Positions 1 to 7,638 of a DNA stretch of 20,091 bases are shown here, in pieces. A program made the position numbers and the translations under genes. The stretch comes from a virus: positions 1-20,091 of IMG/VR virus record IMGVR_UViG_3300044522_000743; one strand, 5' to 3'. How positions within the stretch are numbered: position 1 is the first letter of the stretch; the number at the start of each line of letters is the position of its first letter. The notes beneath the pieces are model-generated. The model saw only the letters and a list, made by a program, of their open reading frames with translations. It had not been told where the DNA came from and searched no databases.

Positions 1-224
1 ATCTGGTACTCGCCTTCGGAAGGCTGAGACCATGTGGCTGTAGGATCTTGTCTGGTATCGACACCAGAAAACCCTGTCGATATTTCGACCGACAGGATCT
101 CGTTTCCGGTGAAACCTGAAATCGCGTAGGCATCCTCGCCGTAGATGCGGCGAGTGAAAGTCCGTGCCACGCCCTGGCTACAATCCAGAATCTTGCGATC
201 AAGAGGTTGAGGCTCAGTGAACAT
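1..224 (-). CDS. Partial phage protein downstream of the capsid gene (unknown function)
   Basis: The reading frame begins with ATG at 224 and stays open to the left edge of the window, so at least 74 residues are seen and the C-terminus is missing. It starts MFTEPQPLDRKILDC. A GGAG Shine-Dalgarno lies 8 nt before the ATG. It follows the major capsid gene after a 33-nt gap on the same strand. In many phages this position holds a head-completion, neck or virion-decoration protein, but I recognise no motif in the visible part, so that role is only inferred from position. Confidence 0.72.
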   Translation of the reverse strand, partial: MFTEPQPLDRKILDCSQGVARTFTRRIYGEDAYAISGFTGNEILSVEISTGFSGVDTRQDPTATWSQPSEGEYQ

Positions 225-257
225 GACACGGACTCCACGACAGGAGGTCTACTTGGA

Positions 258-1394
258 TCAAAGGGCGGTTAGGAATGGAGTCCGGCTGCGGACAGCGAAC
301 TCTGGACGGTAGACCATGGCTCCGAAGAGCGTGTCGAACGTCAGGATGTAGGTGAACTGCTTCGGATCGTAGCTCACCATGAAGCGGACAGGGATGCCGC
401 GATAGTAAGCCATCGAAGCTTGGACACCCACGGATGGGGGCGGCAGTTCCAGAGGACGGTAAGCCACAGCGATGGCTCGCTTGTGGAACAGGATGTTGTG
501 GTAACGCTGCTTGCCAGCGTTCGTGCTGGTTCCGACTTCCATCGGAATGTCCAGATCCCAGTCCACGTTGACACCAAAGGTGGTGTTCACGCGAGCCGAG
601 GTTCGGACGCCAGCGGCGATGCCTTCACCTACCGATGTCTGAGCTGTCCACTCAGCATCTGTGATGATGTTGGTGAACGTCGATGGACGCACCAGCAAGT
701 GCATGTTGGCAGTGTCGTCGGTGGGGCATTTCGCCTCCGTCAGCGCCTGCCACATCGACGCCAGTGTCTTGATTGGCAAGCTGTGAGTCGTCGCACCGGA
801 AGGCGTATCGATAGGAGCAATACCCTTGTTCTTCAAGCCTTCCCACTCAGCTGTGGACATGCCGTTGTCCGGTGTTGACGGGTTCACTCGGAACAGCGAA
901 TCGCCGTTCGGTGTTCCAAACAACGTGGCTCCACTGCCGTTGTAGATCAGCGTGGCGATCCGCTTGTTCACGTAGGTCGTGAACTTCTTGATCGCTTCGT
1001 CGATGAACATGCGTCGCAGCTCTTCTGGACGGGCTGCGAGAGCCTTGTCCATGTCAGGCACAACGAATGCGTAGGTCGGGTGCTGATCCAGTGTCAGGAA
1101 TCGACGAATCGTTCCGACAGGGTTCAGGGTTACGTCCGTACCGTAAGCGGTGGACATGTTGACCACTTCGCCAGCAGAGTCTGGGAAGTTGATTTCGATC
1201 GTCTTGCCCTGATAAGCAGAGCTGGACGGGTCGATGTCGGTCATAACGAGGTCGAGCAGCTTGTTAGGCCCGACGAGTGCTTCCTGCGATTGCTGGAAAG
1301 CTGAAATGATGTTCCCGAATAGGGAATCGTATTTGTTGGTGGATGGCGTTGAGCCTGACCACCCGAAATCTCTTGTACCTGGTGCAATTGCCAT
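258..1394 (-). CDS. Major capsid protein (HK97-fold type, probable)
   Basis: This 378-aa protein has the size and pattern of a phage major capsid protein. A central helical stretch (about residues 108-150, including the run DMDKALAARPEELRRMF) precedes mixed alpha/beta sequence. The C-terminal third contains HKRAIAVAYRPLELP, then a segment ending GIPVRFMVSYD and FDTLFGAMVYRPEFAVR. That C-terminal arrangement (a lone hydrophobic strand, a GIPVR-type strand, then an LFG-type strand) is common in HK97-fold coat proteins. It lies directly downstream of a coiled-coil scaffold-like gene, the usual order. The ATG at 1394 is preceded by a small hairpin with AGGA in its loop. No N-terminal propeptide is obvious. 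The family call is by pattern, not by alignment. Confidence 0.85.
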   Translation of the reverse strand: MAIAPGTRDFGWSGSTPSTNKYDSLFGNIISAFQQSQEALVGPNKLLDLVMTDIDPSSSAYQGKTIEINFPDSAGEVVNMSTAYGTDVTLNPVGTIRRFLTLDQHPTYAFVVPDMDKALAARPEELRRMFIDEAIKKFTTYVNKRIATLIYNGSGATLFGTPNGDSLFRVNPSTPDNGMSTAEWEGLKNKGIAPIDTPSGATTHSLPIKTLASMWQALTEAKCPTDDTANMHLLVRPSTFTNIITDAEWTAQTSVGEGIAAGVRTSARVNTTFGVNVDWDLDIPMEVGTSTNAGKQRYHNILFHKRAIAVAYRPLELPPPSVGVQASMAYYRGIPVRFMVSYDPKQFTYILTFDTLFGAMVYRPEFAVRSRTPFLTAL

Positions 1395-1403
1395 CGCGAG
1401 TTA

Positions 1404-1421
1404 ACCCCATTTTCCTGGGGT
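1404..1421 (-). promoter_or_regulatory. Hairpin in the leader of the capsid gene, SD-like AGGA in the loop
   Basis: ACCCCA (1404-1409) and TGGGGT (1416-1421) form a perfect 6-bp stem with a 6-nt loop. On the coding strand the loop reads GGAAAA and, with the last A of the stem, shows AGGA. The stem ends 9 nt before the capsid ATG. This AGGA is the best Shine-Dalgarno candidate for the gene, so the hairpin may present it or restrict access to it. There is no T-run, so it is not an obvious terminator. Confidence 0.45.
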
Positions 1422-1442
1422 GCGCGACTCAAACCGACACCG

Positions 1443-2261
1443 TCAGTCGTCCACTGCTACAATGGTCGCTCCGTTGGCTACGGCTTGAGCCAACGCACCC
1501 TGATTCTGTTGCATCCAAGCGGCATCTCGCAGACGTGCGGATACCGTTGGCAGTTTCGTAGGTGCTGGCCCGCCGCGACCTTGCAAATCACCGTATCCCT
1601 TGAACTGCAATGAAGGCGTCTGGGGAGGCTGGAAGCCTTGTGGCCTCTGAGCCTGCTGCGATGGCTGGGCAAATCCTTGCGGAGCCATCTGTGGTCGGGA
1701 CTGTTCGAAGAGCTGGCGTCCTGCCTGCTGCTCCACCACAGATCCCTGTTCGAACGCCTGATTCATTTGTCCTGGGACTGACGATGCGTCTGCCGGTTCG
1801 GCCTGAGCGTTTTCTTGCGAAACGCTCTGGAAAAGCTGGGGGAACTCCTGATATGCCGTGTTAACGACATCCTGCAAAATCTCTGGAGTGAGTTGTTCAA
1901 CCATCTCCGGAGAATAGCCAACCGCCCGAAGGATCTGGGTTGGCGTTACCCCTTCAGCGAGAAGACCGTCAAGTGCGCCCTTGAATTGGTCTTCGTGCTG
2001 TGTCCACAACTGATTCTTTGTATAGCCTTGATACTCGTTGTACTGCTCTTCCGTGAGCTGGAGTCTCGGGTCGGCTTTCACTTCCTTATAAGCCGTTGCA
2101 AGCTGGCGAAGCAGGTCGTCTGCCTCTGCCTTTTGCGACCGAAGATCCTCAAGTTCCTTCTCTGCTCGTTGCTTCGCCTGACGAAATCGTTTGATCGCCG
2201 AGTTCTGCTTCTCGTAGAGGTGGTAAGGAACGGGTTGTTGCTCAAAGCCATTCGAAGACAT
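1443..2261 (-). CDS. Scaffold-like protein
   Basis: The protein has 272 residues from the ATG at 2261, which has AGGAG 10 nt upstream. An upstream in-frame TTG at 2315 lacks an SD and lies in a regulatory-looking repeat, so it was not used. Residues about 17-62 are a charged heptad-like helix (coiled coil), followed by a helical region to about 140. Then come a Gln/Pro-rich disordered linker (about 155-225) and a short C-terminal helix ending VDD. A coiled-coil, Gln-rich protein immediately before the major capsid gene is the usual profile of a phage scaffolding protein, which would guide procapsid assembly. Identity rests on position and composition. Confidence 0.7.
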   Translation of the reverse strand: MSSNGFEQQPVPYHLYEKQNSAIKRFRQAKQRAEKELEDLRSQKAEADDLLRQLATAYKEVKADPRLQLTEEQYNEYQGYTKNQLWTQHEDQFKGALDGLLAEGVTPTQILRAVGYSPEMVEQLTPEILQDVVNTAYQEFPQLFQSVSQENAQAEPADASSVPGQMNQAFEQGSVVEQQAGRQLFEQSRPQMAPQGFAQPSQQAQRPQGFQPPQTPSLQFKGYGDLQGRGGPAPTKLPTVSARLRDAAWMQQNQGALAQAVANGATIVAVDD

Positions 2262-2283
2262 CAGTTTGGTACTCCTGTATACG

Positions 2284-2321
2284 GTATTGTCCAATACTTT
2301 TTGAGTGCCTGTCAATACCAG
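2284..2321 (-). promoter_or_regulatory. Paired GTATTG elements upstream of the scaffold-like gene
   Basis: The 63-nt gap before the scaffold-like gene holds the palindrome GTATTG-TC-CAATAC (2284-2297). On the coding strand it also holds CTGGTATTGAC (2311-2321), which matches the first half of the motif found at 6694-6715 and 16537-16558. TTGACA at 2310-2315 resembles a -35 box, but no good -10 sits 16-18 nt further. A promoter or regulator-binding site for the scaffold/capsid genes is plausible but unproven. Confidence 0.35.
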
Positions 2322-2324
2322 ATA

Positions 2325-5147
2325 TTAAACTGGCTTGTTCTTGCCAGAACGACGTAACCCTTTTTGGATTTTCACGTCTTGAGGCACAGCCTCTGAGACT
2401 TGAACGCCTTCCGGCAAAACGCCTGCAATCTCGTCTAAAGACGCCGGAGGAACAAAGTTCTGTGCTGGCGTCTCGTTGTATCTGTCAAACGGAGAAACCG
2501 TTCCAGGAAGAGCCATTCCCTGGCTTGCCATGCGGTTATAAGTTGTGCTGGCCAGATTTTGGGCTATCTCGTCGTTAGGGTTGTTTTGAAGTGCTGCCGC
2601 ATGAAAATCAGCACCTTGAGACAACTTGCCTTTGTCGTACATGTCAATCACAGCAGCGATATTCTCTTCGGTGACACCAATGCCTCTGCCCTTGAGATAG
2701 CTTTCGACGGCTTGAATTGGGTCGCCTTGACCGGCCATTTCAAGGATTTGCTCTGGAGTTGTGCCAATCAGATCTTCGGTATCAGACTTGTCTATCCGAA
2801 AGACGTTTGGCTTTCCAGACGTGTCGCCTTCTGGATTCCTGAGGTTGGCAACCTGATCGATCAACTCAGAATGCAGGTCTTGCGAAACAGCGTCGCGCAG
2901 AAGCAGTCTTTGCTGCTCTATGGGCAATAACTTATCGATATACTCCAGACGCTGAGGAGCTTGGGCGAGCAGTTGGTCGCGAATCTTGGCGTACATGTCG
3001 CTTTCCGACTTGTAGACGCTGTTTTCTGCTTCCTGAAGCTGCATTCTTTCGTAAAGCGAGCCGTTCCCTCGTCTTGGGATATCAACACCCTCATGGATAT
3101 CAGCCCCAGCCATGTTGAACTCGCTAGCCTTGGCTGTGTTAAAATCTTTGGCAAGTAAGGCTTGAGACTCCATCGCACCTTTGATCCTGCTCAGAGGGAT
3201 AGCAATCTGGTCGGCGTATTCCTTGTGCAAATCAACGGACTCGGGAGTGCCAAGGATCTTCTTGATTTCTTGGATATCCAGCGGCGTATCTGCACGCACA
3301 ATATCCTTGCTATTGCCGATTCTGATAGGCTCTCCCGCCAAGAACTCGTTTAATCGCTGATCATCTTCAAAGTCGCGAGGCACTTGGGCAAGCCTGTCTT
3401 TTGTCTTTGCGCCCAGGTCTTCAAACGGCGATGGCACTTCGAATTCTCGCAAGCCAAGGCCGCGAATATCTTCGGGCTTGTCCTTGCTGTTGTTTTGCCC
3501 TGTGGCCTTTGCGTAATCTACTGCAATATCACTGGTTACGCCGGTCTTCATCGGGTGCGTGAAAGTGGATTTTGTCGCTCTTGCAACCTGTTGCGGGTCA
3601 AGCTGGTTTCTAAGCCTTTCGGCCAACTCGTCAGCATTTCGTTTGCCAGCTGAGGTTTTGGTGCTAAGAGCCTCTTTCTGGCCTTTCAGATTTGCACTTT
3701 TCGCCGAGATCTTGTTGCCGACAGCATTTAACAGCTTGGTAAGGGCGGGATCTTGCGATTCGGATGCGAGCTTGCCAAAGATGCCGCTCAAGGTGTCTGC
3801 ACCTTCGATCTGAGTGTCACTTTCGCCCTTTGCTGCGCGATACTTTGACTCGTCGATGTATTTCTTCGACTTCGTAGGGTCGAACTGCCCACCCACTTTT
3901 CGCTGTGTCGTATCTCTGGCGGCTTGTCCCAGAGCCTCCATATGCGATCTTAAAGCCAGCTCTTCGTCGCGAGTCAATGGCTTAGACTCCGAGGTGTCCT
4001 CGCGGCCTTCCTTGAGGATGGACGGCAGATCCGTATTAAGCCTTTCCTCGACCATTCGCTTGTGCGGATATTTGACGGGAGCAAACACTTCTTTTAACGG
4101 GTTTTCTTTTGACTGGGGCAGCTCATTTGCAGTTGGCCCAGCAACAACAGCAGCAGCTTCAGGTGGAAGCTCTTGTGTAGGAGGCTTTAATCTACCTTTC
4201 TTACTCTTTTTGGCTGGCACGATTTCTGTTGTAGGACTCGTGCTTTGGCCCTGAGTCGCAAACCCAAGTGCCTTTATCTCAGAGACAATGTCCTGAGGTT
4301 GCTCGCGTGGCATTCTGACCGCAGAACCCGTTTCGGTTGTAGGAGAGACACGAATCTTTGCTCTCCAGCCTTTACCAGCCTGATTCTGCGACGGTACAGG
4401 CCCAAAGGTCGTTCCCGTGTCTGACGGGCCGTTCTTTGGCGGGTCTGGTGGCGACTGGCGACTGGATGCGTCGCTAAATGGATCGCCTTTCCGCTTTTTG
4501 AATCTTGGCCCTGACGGCTTGTCTGGCCCATTGGGCTGCTTGGGAGCAGGGCCAGAGCCATACGGTGGCGGATCTCCAGGCTTGTTCTGGGTGGCTCGCC
4601 AGCCCTTCTGGAGGTCGTTCAGGGCATCAAGGGGAACGTAGTTACGGTGGCTGTCCGTATTGGGGCCGTATCCTTTGCCGATGGTATGACGTGAGCGTGG
4701 GTCAATCAGCGAGCCAGTGAACCTTGGGGACTTGGCTGTCCCCATGGTGCGATCAAGGCCTTCGACGTTGATTCCGTTGTCTTTGAGGTACTTAACCGTG
4801 GCATCCAAGCCGCTATACTGGCCTTGAACTTTGGCTCGCTGCTTGTTTTCAAACGTGCCGAAATCGACTGCCGTGTGATCTTTGATCACGTTGCCGGAGT
4901 GGATGTACTTTGTCTTTCCTGCCGAGTAGTTTGCCACATAGAGGTCGCCGGTGTCCTGATCCGAGATCAGGTCGTACTTGCGAACCTTGCCTTTGGCGTC
5001 CCTGTGACTTCCGACCAGATTGACGTAGCTCTGCTTGCTTTCGCTGTGATTGCGTGGCAAGTCAAAGTTCTCAGTCTTTTTCTTGCCACGCCACGCTTTA
5101 GGAGTGATGCGGCTGAAAGCTCTCGATGCGGCGCGTGCGAAACCCAT
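2325..5147 (-). CDS. Large 940-aa putative internal or accessory virion protein
   Basis: The ATG at 5147 follows an AGGGGTGATC-type Shine-Dalgarno, 9 nt after the stop of the preceding gene. The basic N-terminus (MGFARAASRAF, then RGKKK) leads into a probably folded segment at about 40-185. A Pro/Lys-rich disordered stretch follows (about 188-330). The rest, to 940, is mainly charged, helical and low-complexity, with a basic tail (GLRRSGKNKPV). No signal peptide, membrane segment or enzyme motif is visible. The place between a Pro-rich protein and the scaffold/capsid genes, and its size, suggest an ejected internal virion protein or a large capsid-associated protein. I do not recognise the family. 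Confidence 0.8.
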   Translation of the reverse strand: MGFARAASRAFSRITPKAWRGKKKTENFDLPRNHSESKQSYVNLVGSHRDAKGKVRKYDLISDQDTGDLYVANYSAGKTKYIHSGNVIKDHTAVDFGTFENKQRAKVQGQYSGLDATVKYLKDNGINVEGLDRTMGTAKSPRFTGSLIDPRSRHTIGKGYGPNTDSHRNYVPLDALNDLQKGWRATQNKPGDPPPYGSGPAPKQPNGPDKPSGPRFKKRKGDPFSDASSRQSPPDPPKNGPSDTGTTFGPVPSQNQAGKGWRAKIRVSPTTETGSAVRMPREQPQDIVSEIKALGFATQGQSTSPTTEIVPAKKSKKGRLKPPTQELPPEAAAVVAGPTANELPQSKENPLKEVFAPVKYPHKRMVEERLNTDLPSILKEGREDTSESKPLTRDEELALRSHMEALGQAARDTTQRKVGGQFDPTKSKKYIDESKYRAAKGESDTQIEGADTLSGIFGKLASESQDPALTKLLNAVGNKISAKSANLKGQKEALSTKTSAGKRNADELAERLRNQLDPQQVARATKSTFTHPMKTGVTSDIAVDYAKATGQNNSKDKPEDIRGLGLREFEVPSPFEDLGAKTKDRLAQVPRDFEDDQRLNEFLAGEPIRIGNSKDIVRADTPLDIQEIKKILGTPESVDLHKEYADQIAIPLSRIKGAMESQALLAKDFNTAKASEFNMAGADIHEGVDIPRRGNGSLYERMQLQEAENSVYKSESDMYAKIRDQLLAQAPQRLEYIDKLLPIEQQRLLLRDAVSQDLHSELIDQVANLRNPEGDTSGKPNVFRIDKSDTEDLIGTTPEQILEMAGQGDPIQAVESYLKGRGIGVTEENIAAVIDMYDKGKLSQGADFHAAALQNNPNDEIAQNLASTTYNRMASQGMALPGTVSPFDRYNETPAQNFVPPASLDEIAGVLPEGVQVSEAVPQDVKIQKGLRRSGKNKPV

Positions 5148-5156
5148 TGATCACCC

Positions 5157-6677
5157 CTATGCGTATTGACGCCCATTTCTCCATGGTCTGCCAGACTGGC
5201 CGACCGCATCCTGCATCGGAATCATGTTTCGCTTCGGTATTTTTGGTGGATTAAGCACCCCTGCATCTGGAGCCGTAGGCTCTTGACCAGCGGCTGAAGG
5301 AGCCTGGCCTACGCTTGGACTTTGGCTTTGGCCACCAAACATGTTTCTGTACGCCCACATGGCCATACTGCCAAACGGGTTTGATCCATACGCAGTTGGG
5401 TCGTTAGGACTTGATGGTTGAACTTGACTTGGCGTAGCTGCTCCAGTTGGCGCAGGTGGCCCAACTGGAGTCGCCGCCTCTCCTGTCGGAGTCATTGCCG
5501 CTTGCATCTCTGCATTTCGCCTTGCACTCCACTGGGCAACGTCTGAACCTCGAACACCTCTGGCACGGGCGTTTCGATTCTGGATCGTGGCACTAGTAGA
5601 ACTCATGGGGTTTCCACCGCTAACAGGGCCAGACATCCTTGCTTCTGCTGGGGAGACCATCGCCTTGCCATCAGTCAGGACTCGATATTCGTCAGGACTC
5701 ATGGCTGCACCAGAACCCCTGCTGTCCTTGTACATCTGGTTGTATTGACTGGCTCTTGCAGCTTCGTCTTGCGGGTTCAAGCGTCGAGCCGAACCAGGAA
5801 TAAGTCCGTTGCCATCTCGCCCATACCCGCCACCAGGGTTATAGTTCTGAGGCTGCGTATAGGTCTGGCCATTAAACGTCTGGGTCGCCCCTGGTATATT
5901 CATGGGCCGACCAAATGACGCAGACCCTTCTGCTGGCTGACCAGCCATGACATTGCGAGCCATGGACGTGTCTTGACGTGGCTGAATCTGGCCACCTCGA
6001 TCAACAAAATATCCGCCACCTGGGCCAACATTTCGTACATCAAACTGGCTTGGATTGTTGGGGTCACGCCCCTGCATCCGCATTCTGTCAAAAGCGTCCT
6101 GCCTTTGCCTCCATCGGCCAACCATTGCTTCCATTCCAGGCATGGCAGCATCACTCATAGGCATTCTTGAGCCTGTCGCAGGAGCGGCTGGATCGACTGC
6201 TTCGCCGACAGGAGCGGTGTTCATCTTGGGGACAGATGGAGCAGCTGGCTGTGTCCTAGGCGTCATTCCCGCAGCTTGCCCATATGGAGTCTGAGCAAAC
6301 TGATCCACCATGCCTCTTGACGGGGCCGGAGAAACCGTAGCACCAATGTTTGGGATGTAAGGCGTAGGCCTGACTGCCGGTGGGCCTCCAGGTGGACGCA
6401 CTGCTGGTGGGCCAGGTGGCCTGACCGCTGGCAGATTAGATCCTGGCGGGTTCCCAGTAGGAGGGCCTCCTCCAGTGGTTGCCGGTGGCCCATAGCCTGG
6501 ACTAGCTGACGGCAATGGATTTGGGGCCACTGGCCGTGGAGCAAATGGCCGTGGAGCCATCGGAGGTGCAACTGGCTGCATGACGCTTTGGACGCCCTGC
6601 GGGTTATTATTCATTGCCGCAGCAGAATTTGGACGCCATTTCGACCGATTTCCGCCCATCGTGACAGGCATAGCCAT
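5157..6677 (-). CDS. Pro/Gly-rich 506-aa putative structural protein
   Basis: The ATG at 6677 has GGAGGTGA 7 nt upstream. The sequence is dominated by Pro, Gly, Ala, Gln and Met and looks disordered almost throughout. Residues 40-54 repeat APRP-type units and residues 83-106 hold three PAVRPPG-like units. The only less biased stretches are about 170-235 (Met/Arg-rich helix around RWRQRQDAFDRMRMQGRD) and 430-450. It has no cysteine, signal peptide or transmembrane segment. With the following 940-aa gene it forms a two-gene block ahead of scaffold and capsid, consistent with virion assembly or internal proteins. Function unknown. Confidence 0.75.
   Translation of the reverse strand: MAMPVTMGGNRSKWRPNSAAAMNNNPQGVQSVMQPVAPPMAPRPFAPRPVAPNPLPSASPGYGPPATTGGGPPTGNPPGSNLPAVRPPGPPAVRPPGGPPAVRPTPYIPNIGATVSPAPSRGMVDQFAQTPYGQAAGMTPRTQPAAPSVPKMNTAPVGEAVDPAAPATGSRMPMSDAAMPGMEAMVGRWRQRQDAFDRMRMQGRDPNNPSQFDVRNVGPGGGYFVDRGGQIQPRQDTSMARNVMAGQPAEGSASFGRPMNIPGATQTFNGQTYTQPQNYNPGGGYGRDGNGLIPGSARRLNPQDEAARASQYNQMYKDSRGSGAAMSPDEYRVLTDGKAMVSPAEARMSGPVSGGNPMSSTSATIQNRNARARGVRGSDVAQWSARRNAEMQAAMTPTGEAATPVGPPAPTGAATPSQVQPSSPNDPTAYGSNPFGSMAMWAYRNMFGGQSQSPSVGQAPSAAGQEPTAPDAGVLNPPKIPKRNMIPMQDAVGQSGRPWRNGRQYA
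6360..6431 (-). repeat. PAVRPPG tandem repeat within the Pro-rich gene
   Basis: These 72 nt encode residues 83-106 of the 506-aa protein: PAVRPPG at 83-89, PAVRPPG at 91-97 and PAVRPTP at 100-106. The underlying DNA is also repetitive (gcctgaccgctgg / cgcactgctggtggg), so the units probably arose by short tandem duplication. Confidence 0.7.
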
Positions 6678-6693
6678 GCTTCACCTCCGTACT

Positions 6694-6715
6694 CTAATTG
6701 TTCTGGCCAATACTG
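6694..6715 (-). promoter_or_regulatory. Copy of the 22-nt motif upstream of the 506-aa gene
   Basis: On the coding strand this reads CAGTATTGGCC, AGA, ACAATTAG. It matches the copies at 16537-16558 and 18939-18960 at all 15 invariant positions. It lies in the 47-nt gap before the 506-aa gene, 16 nt upstream of the ATG and just ahead of the Shine-Dalgarno. A phage-specific promoter or operator is the simplest reading. Confidence 0.45.
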
Positions 6716-6724
6716 ATAATTGTA

Positions 6725-6835
6725 TCAGCATTTTCCTTTCTTGTATTCCTTCTTCTGCATTGACTTAGACTCCTTCTTCTCGTGAGCCTTTGTCTCTTTT
6801 TTCTCGGCCATCTTTGGTGCGGCTTTTTTAGCCAT
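6725..6835 (-). CDS. 36-aa lysine-rich basic peptide
   Basis: The ATG at 6835 has GAGGA 8 nt upstream, overlapping the stop of the peptidase gene. A longer in-frame reading from 7003 would run through the peptidase gene in another frame and has no SD. The peptide MAKKAAPKMAEKKETK... contains 14 lysines in 36 residues and ends GKC. It is strongly basic, lacks hydrophobic segments and probably is helical or disordered. Such peptides can neutralise DNA or RNA or bind anionic partners, but the actual role is unknown. It may be cotranscribed with the peptidase. Confidence 0.6.
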   Translation of the reverse strand: MAKKAAPKMAEKKETKAHEKKESKSMQKKEYKKGKC

Positions 6836-6846
6836 AGTCTGGTTCC

Positions 6847-7638
6847 TCAAGCAAGAATCGGTGGTAGGTTTGACGGATCGGCCACAGTGGCACTGACGCA
6901 GTAGGCATCCCACCCTCTGCCTTCTACGTTTCTCTCGGTGATCCAGCAGTAGCCATTCCAGCCCCACTGAGTTCCCCATGAGTTTTGCATCAAGATGGCC
7001 CATTTTCCGCTGGGCATTTTCTTCATCCCAACTCCGCCTGTTACAGCGTGATTGTGCATTCCGGCTCGGTTGCCTGGGACTCCATCTTTGTCGAGGACGT
7101 TAAAGTTGGCGTTGACCGGCACAGAAAAGTTGAACGGCATTCTGAGCTGTGATGCAATACATAAGTCTTTAAAGGTGTTGAGTCTGTATCCGATCTCAAC
7201 TTTGAACCGCTTGGCGTCATCTCTGGCCGACTGAGGGATTCGTGAAGGATTAATTGTCGCATAAGGAACCAGCGGCTCAGAGCAAGTACCCTTGTTTTCA
7301 AGGTAGACCAGAGCTTCCGCAATATTTGATCCAACGTCCCAACCATTACATAGATCAGCATAGACGAGCCAAGGACTGAGAGCGACATAAGCAGCACCAG
7401 AAACGTACCGAGCGATTTCCAGACTGCTTGCCGCTGCATGGCCATTGCAAGCCCCTTTGCCGTTCTGGTCTTTAATCTTGACCGGATACTTTAGGTCTTC
7501 CCTTAGGTCGAATTCTTTCCATTCGCTTTCGGGGATGTCTGGGAGTTGCTTGCCAGTGGCCAGCATGAGCGTAGATTCATGGCTTCCCAAGTATCTAAGC
7601 TCGCCGTCAGGTGTCACCCAGCCAAGCAGATTGCTCAC
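6847..7638 (-). CDS. Papain-like (C1A-type) cysteine peptidase
   Basis: The 263-aa protein carries the full papain signature. Oxyanion-hole Gln58 and nucleophile Cys64 lie in DQNGKGACNGHAAASSLE with the Q-x5-C spacing of papain. His197 lies in MHNHAVTGGVG, and Asn219 in MQNSWGTQWGWNGYCWI. The Trp usually following the catalytic Cys is Asn here, as in some shorter bacterial and viral relatives. No signal peptide is seen, and residues 1-50 are too short for a classical inhibitory propeptide. The GTG start at 7638 overlaps the preceding stop by GTGA and has GGAGGTGATC upstream, so it is translationally coupled to the thioredoxin-like gene. It could be a peptidoglycan or envelope peptidase, a virion-maturation protease or an entry protease; the window does not decide. 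Confidence 0.9.
   Translation of the reverse strand: MSNLLGWVTPDGELRYLGSHESTLMLATGKQLPDIPESEWKEFDLREDLKYPVKIKDQNGKGACNGHAAASSLEIARYVSGAAYVALSPWLVYADLCNGWDVGSNIAEALVYLENKGTCSEPLVPYATINPSRIPQSARDDAKRFKVEIGYRLNTFKDLCIASQLRMPFNFSVPVNANFNVLDKDGVPGNRAGMHNHAVTGGVGMKKMPSGKWAILMQNSWGTQWGWNGYCWITERNVEGRGWDAYCVSATVADPSNLPPILA

Noticed and set aside
2284-2315. TTGACA at 2310-2315 as a -35 box of a standard promoter
   Set aside because: No -10-like hexamer lies 16-18 nt downstream; the spacing is filled by the GTATTG palindrome instead.
6725-6765. +1 frameshift joining the Lys-rich peptide to a frame ending at the 6694 motif
   Set aside because: The other frame does line up in part with the end of the 81-aa protein, but no slippery or stimulatory sequence is present, so it is more simply shared DNA motif than coding.
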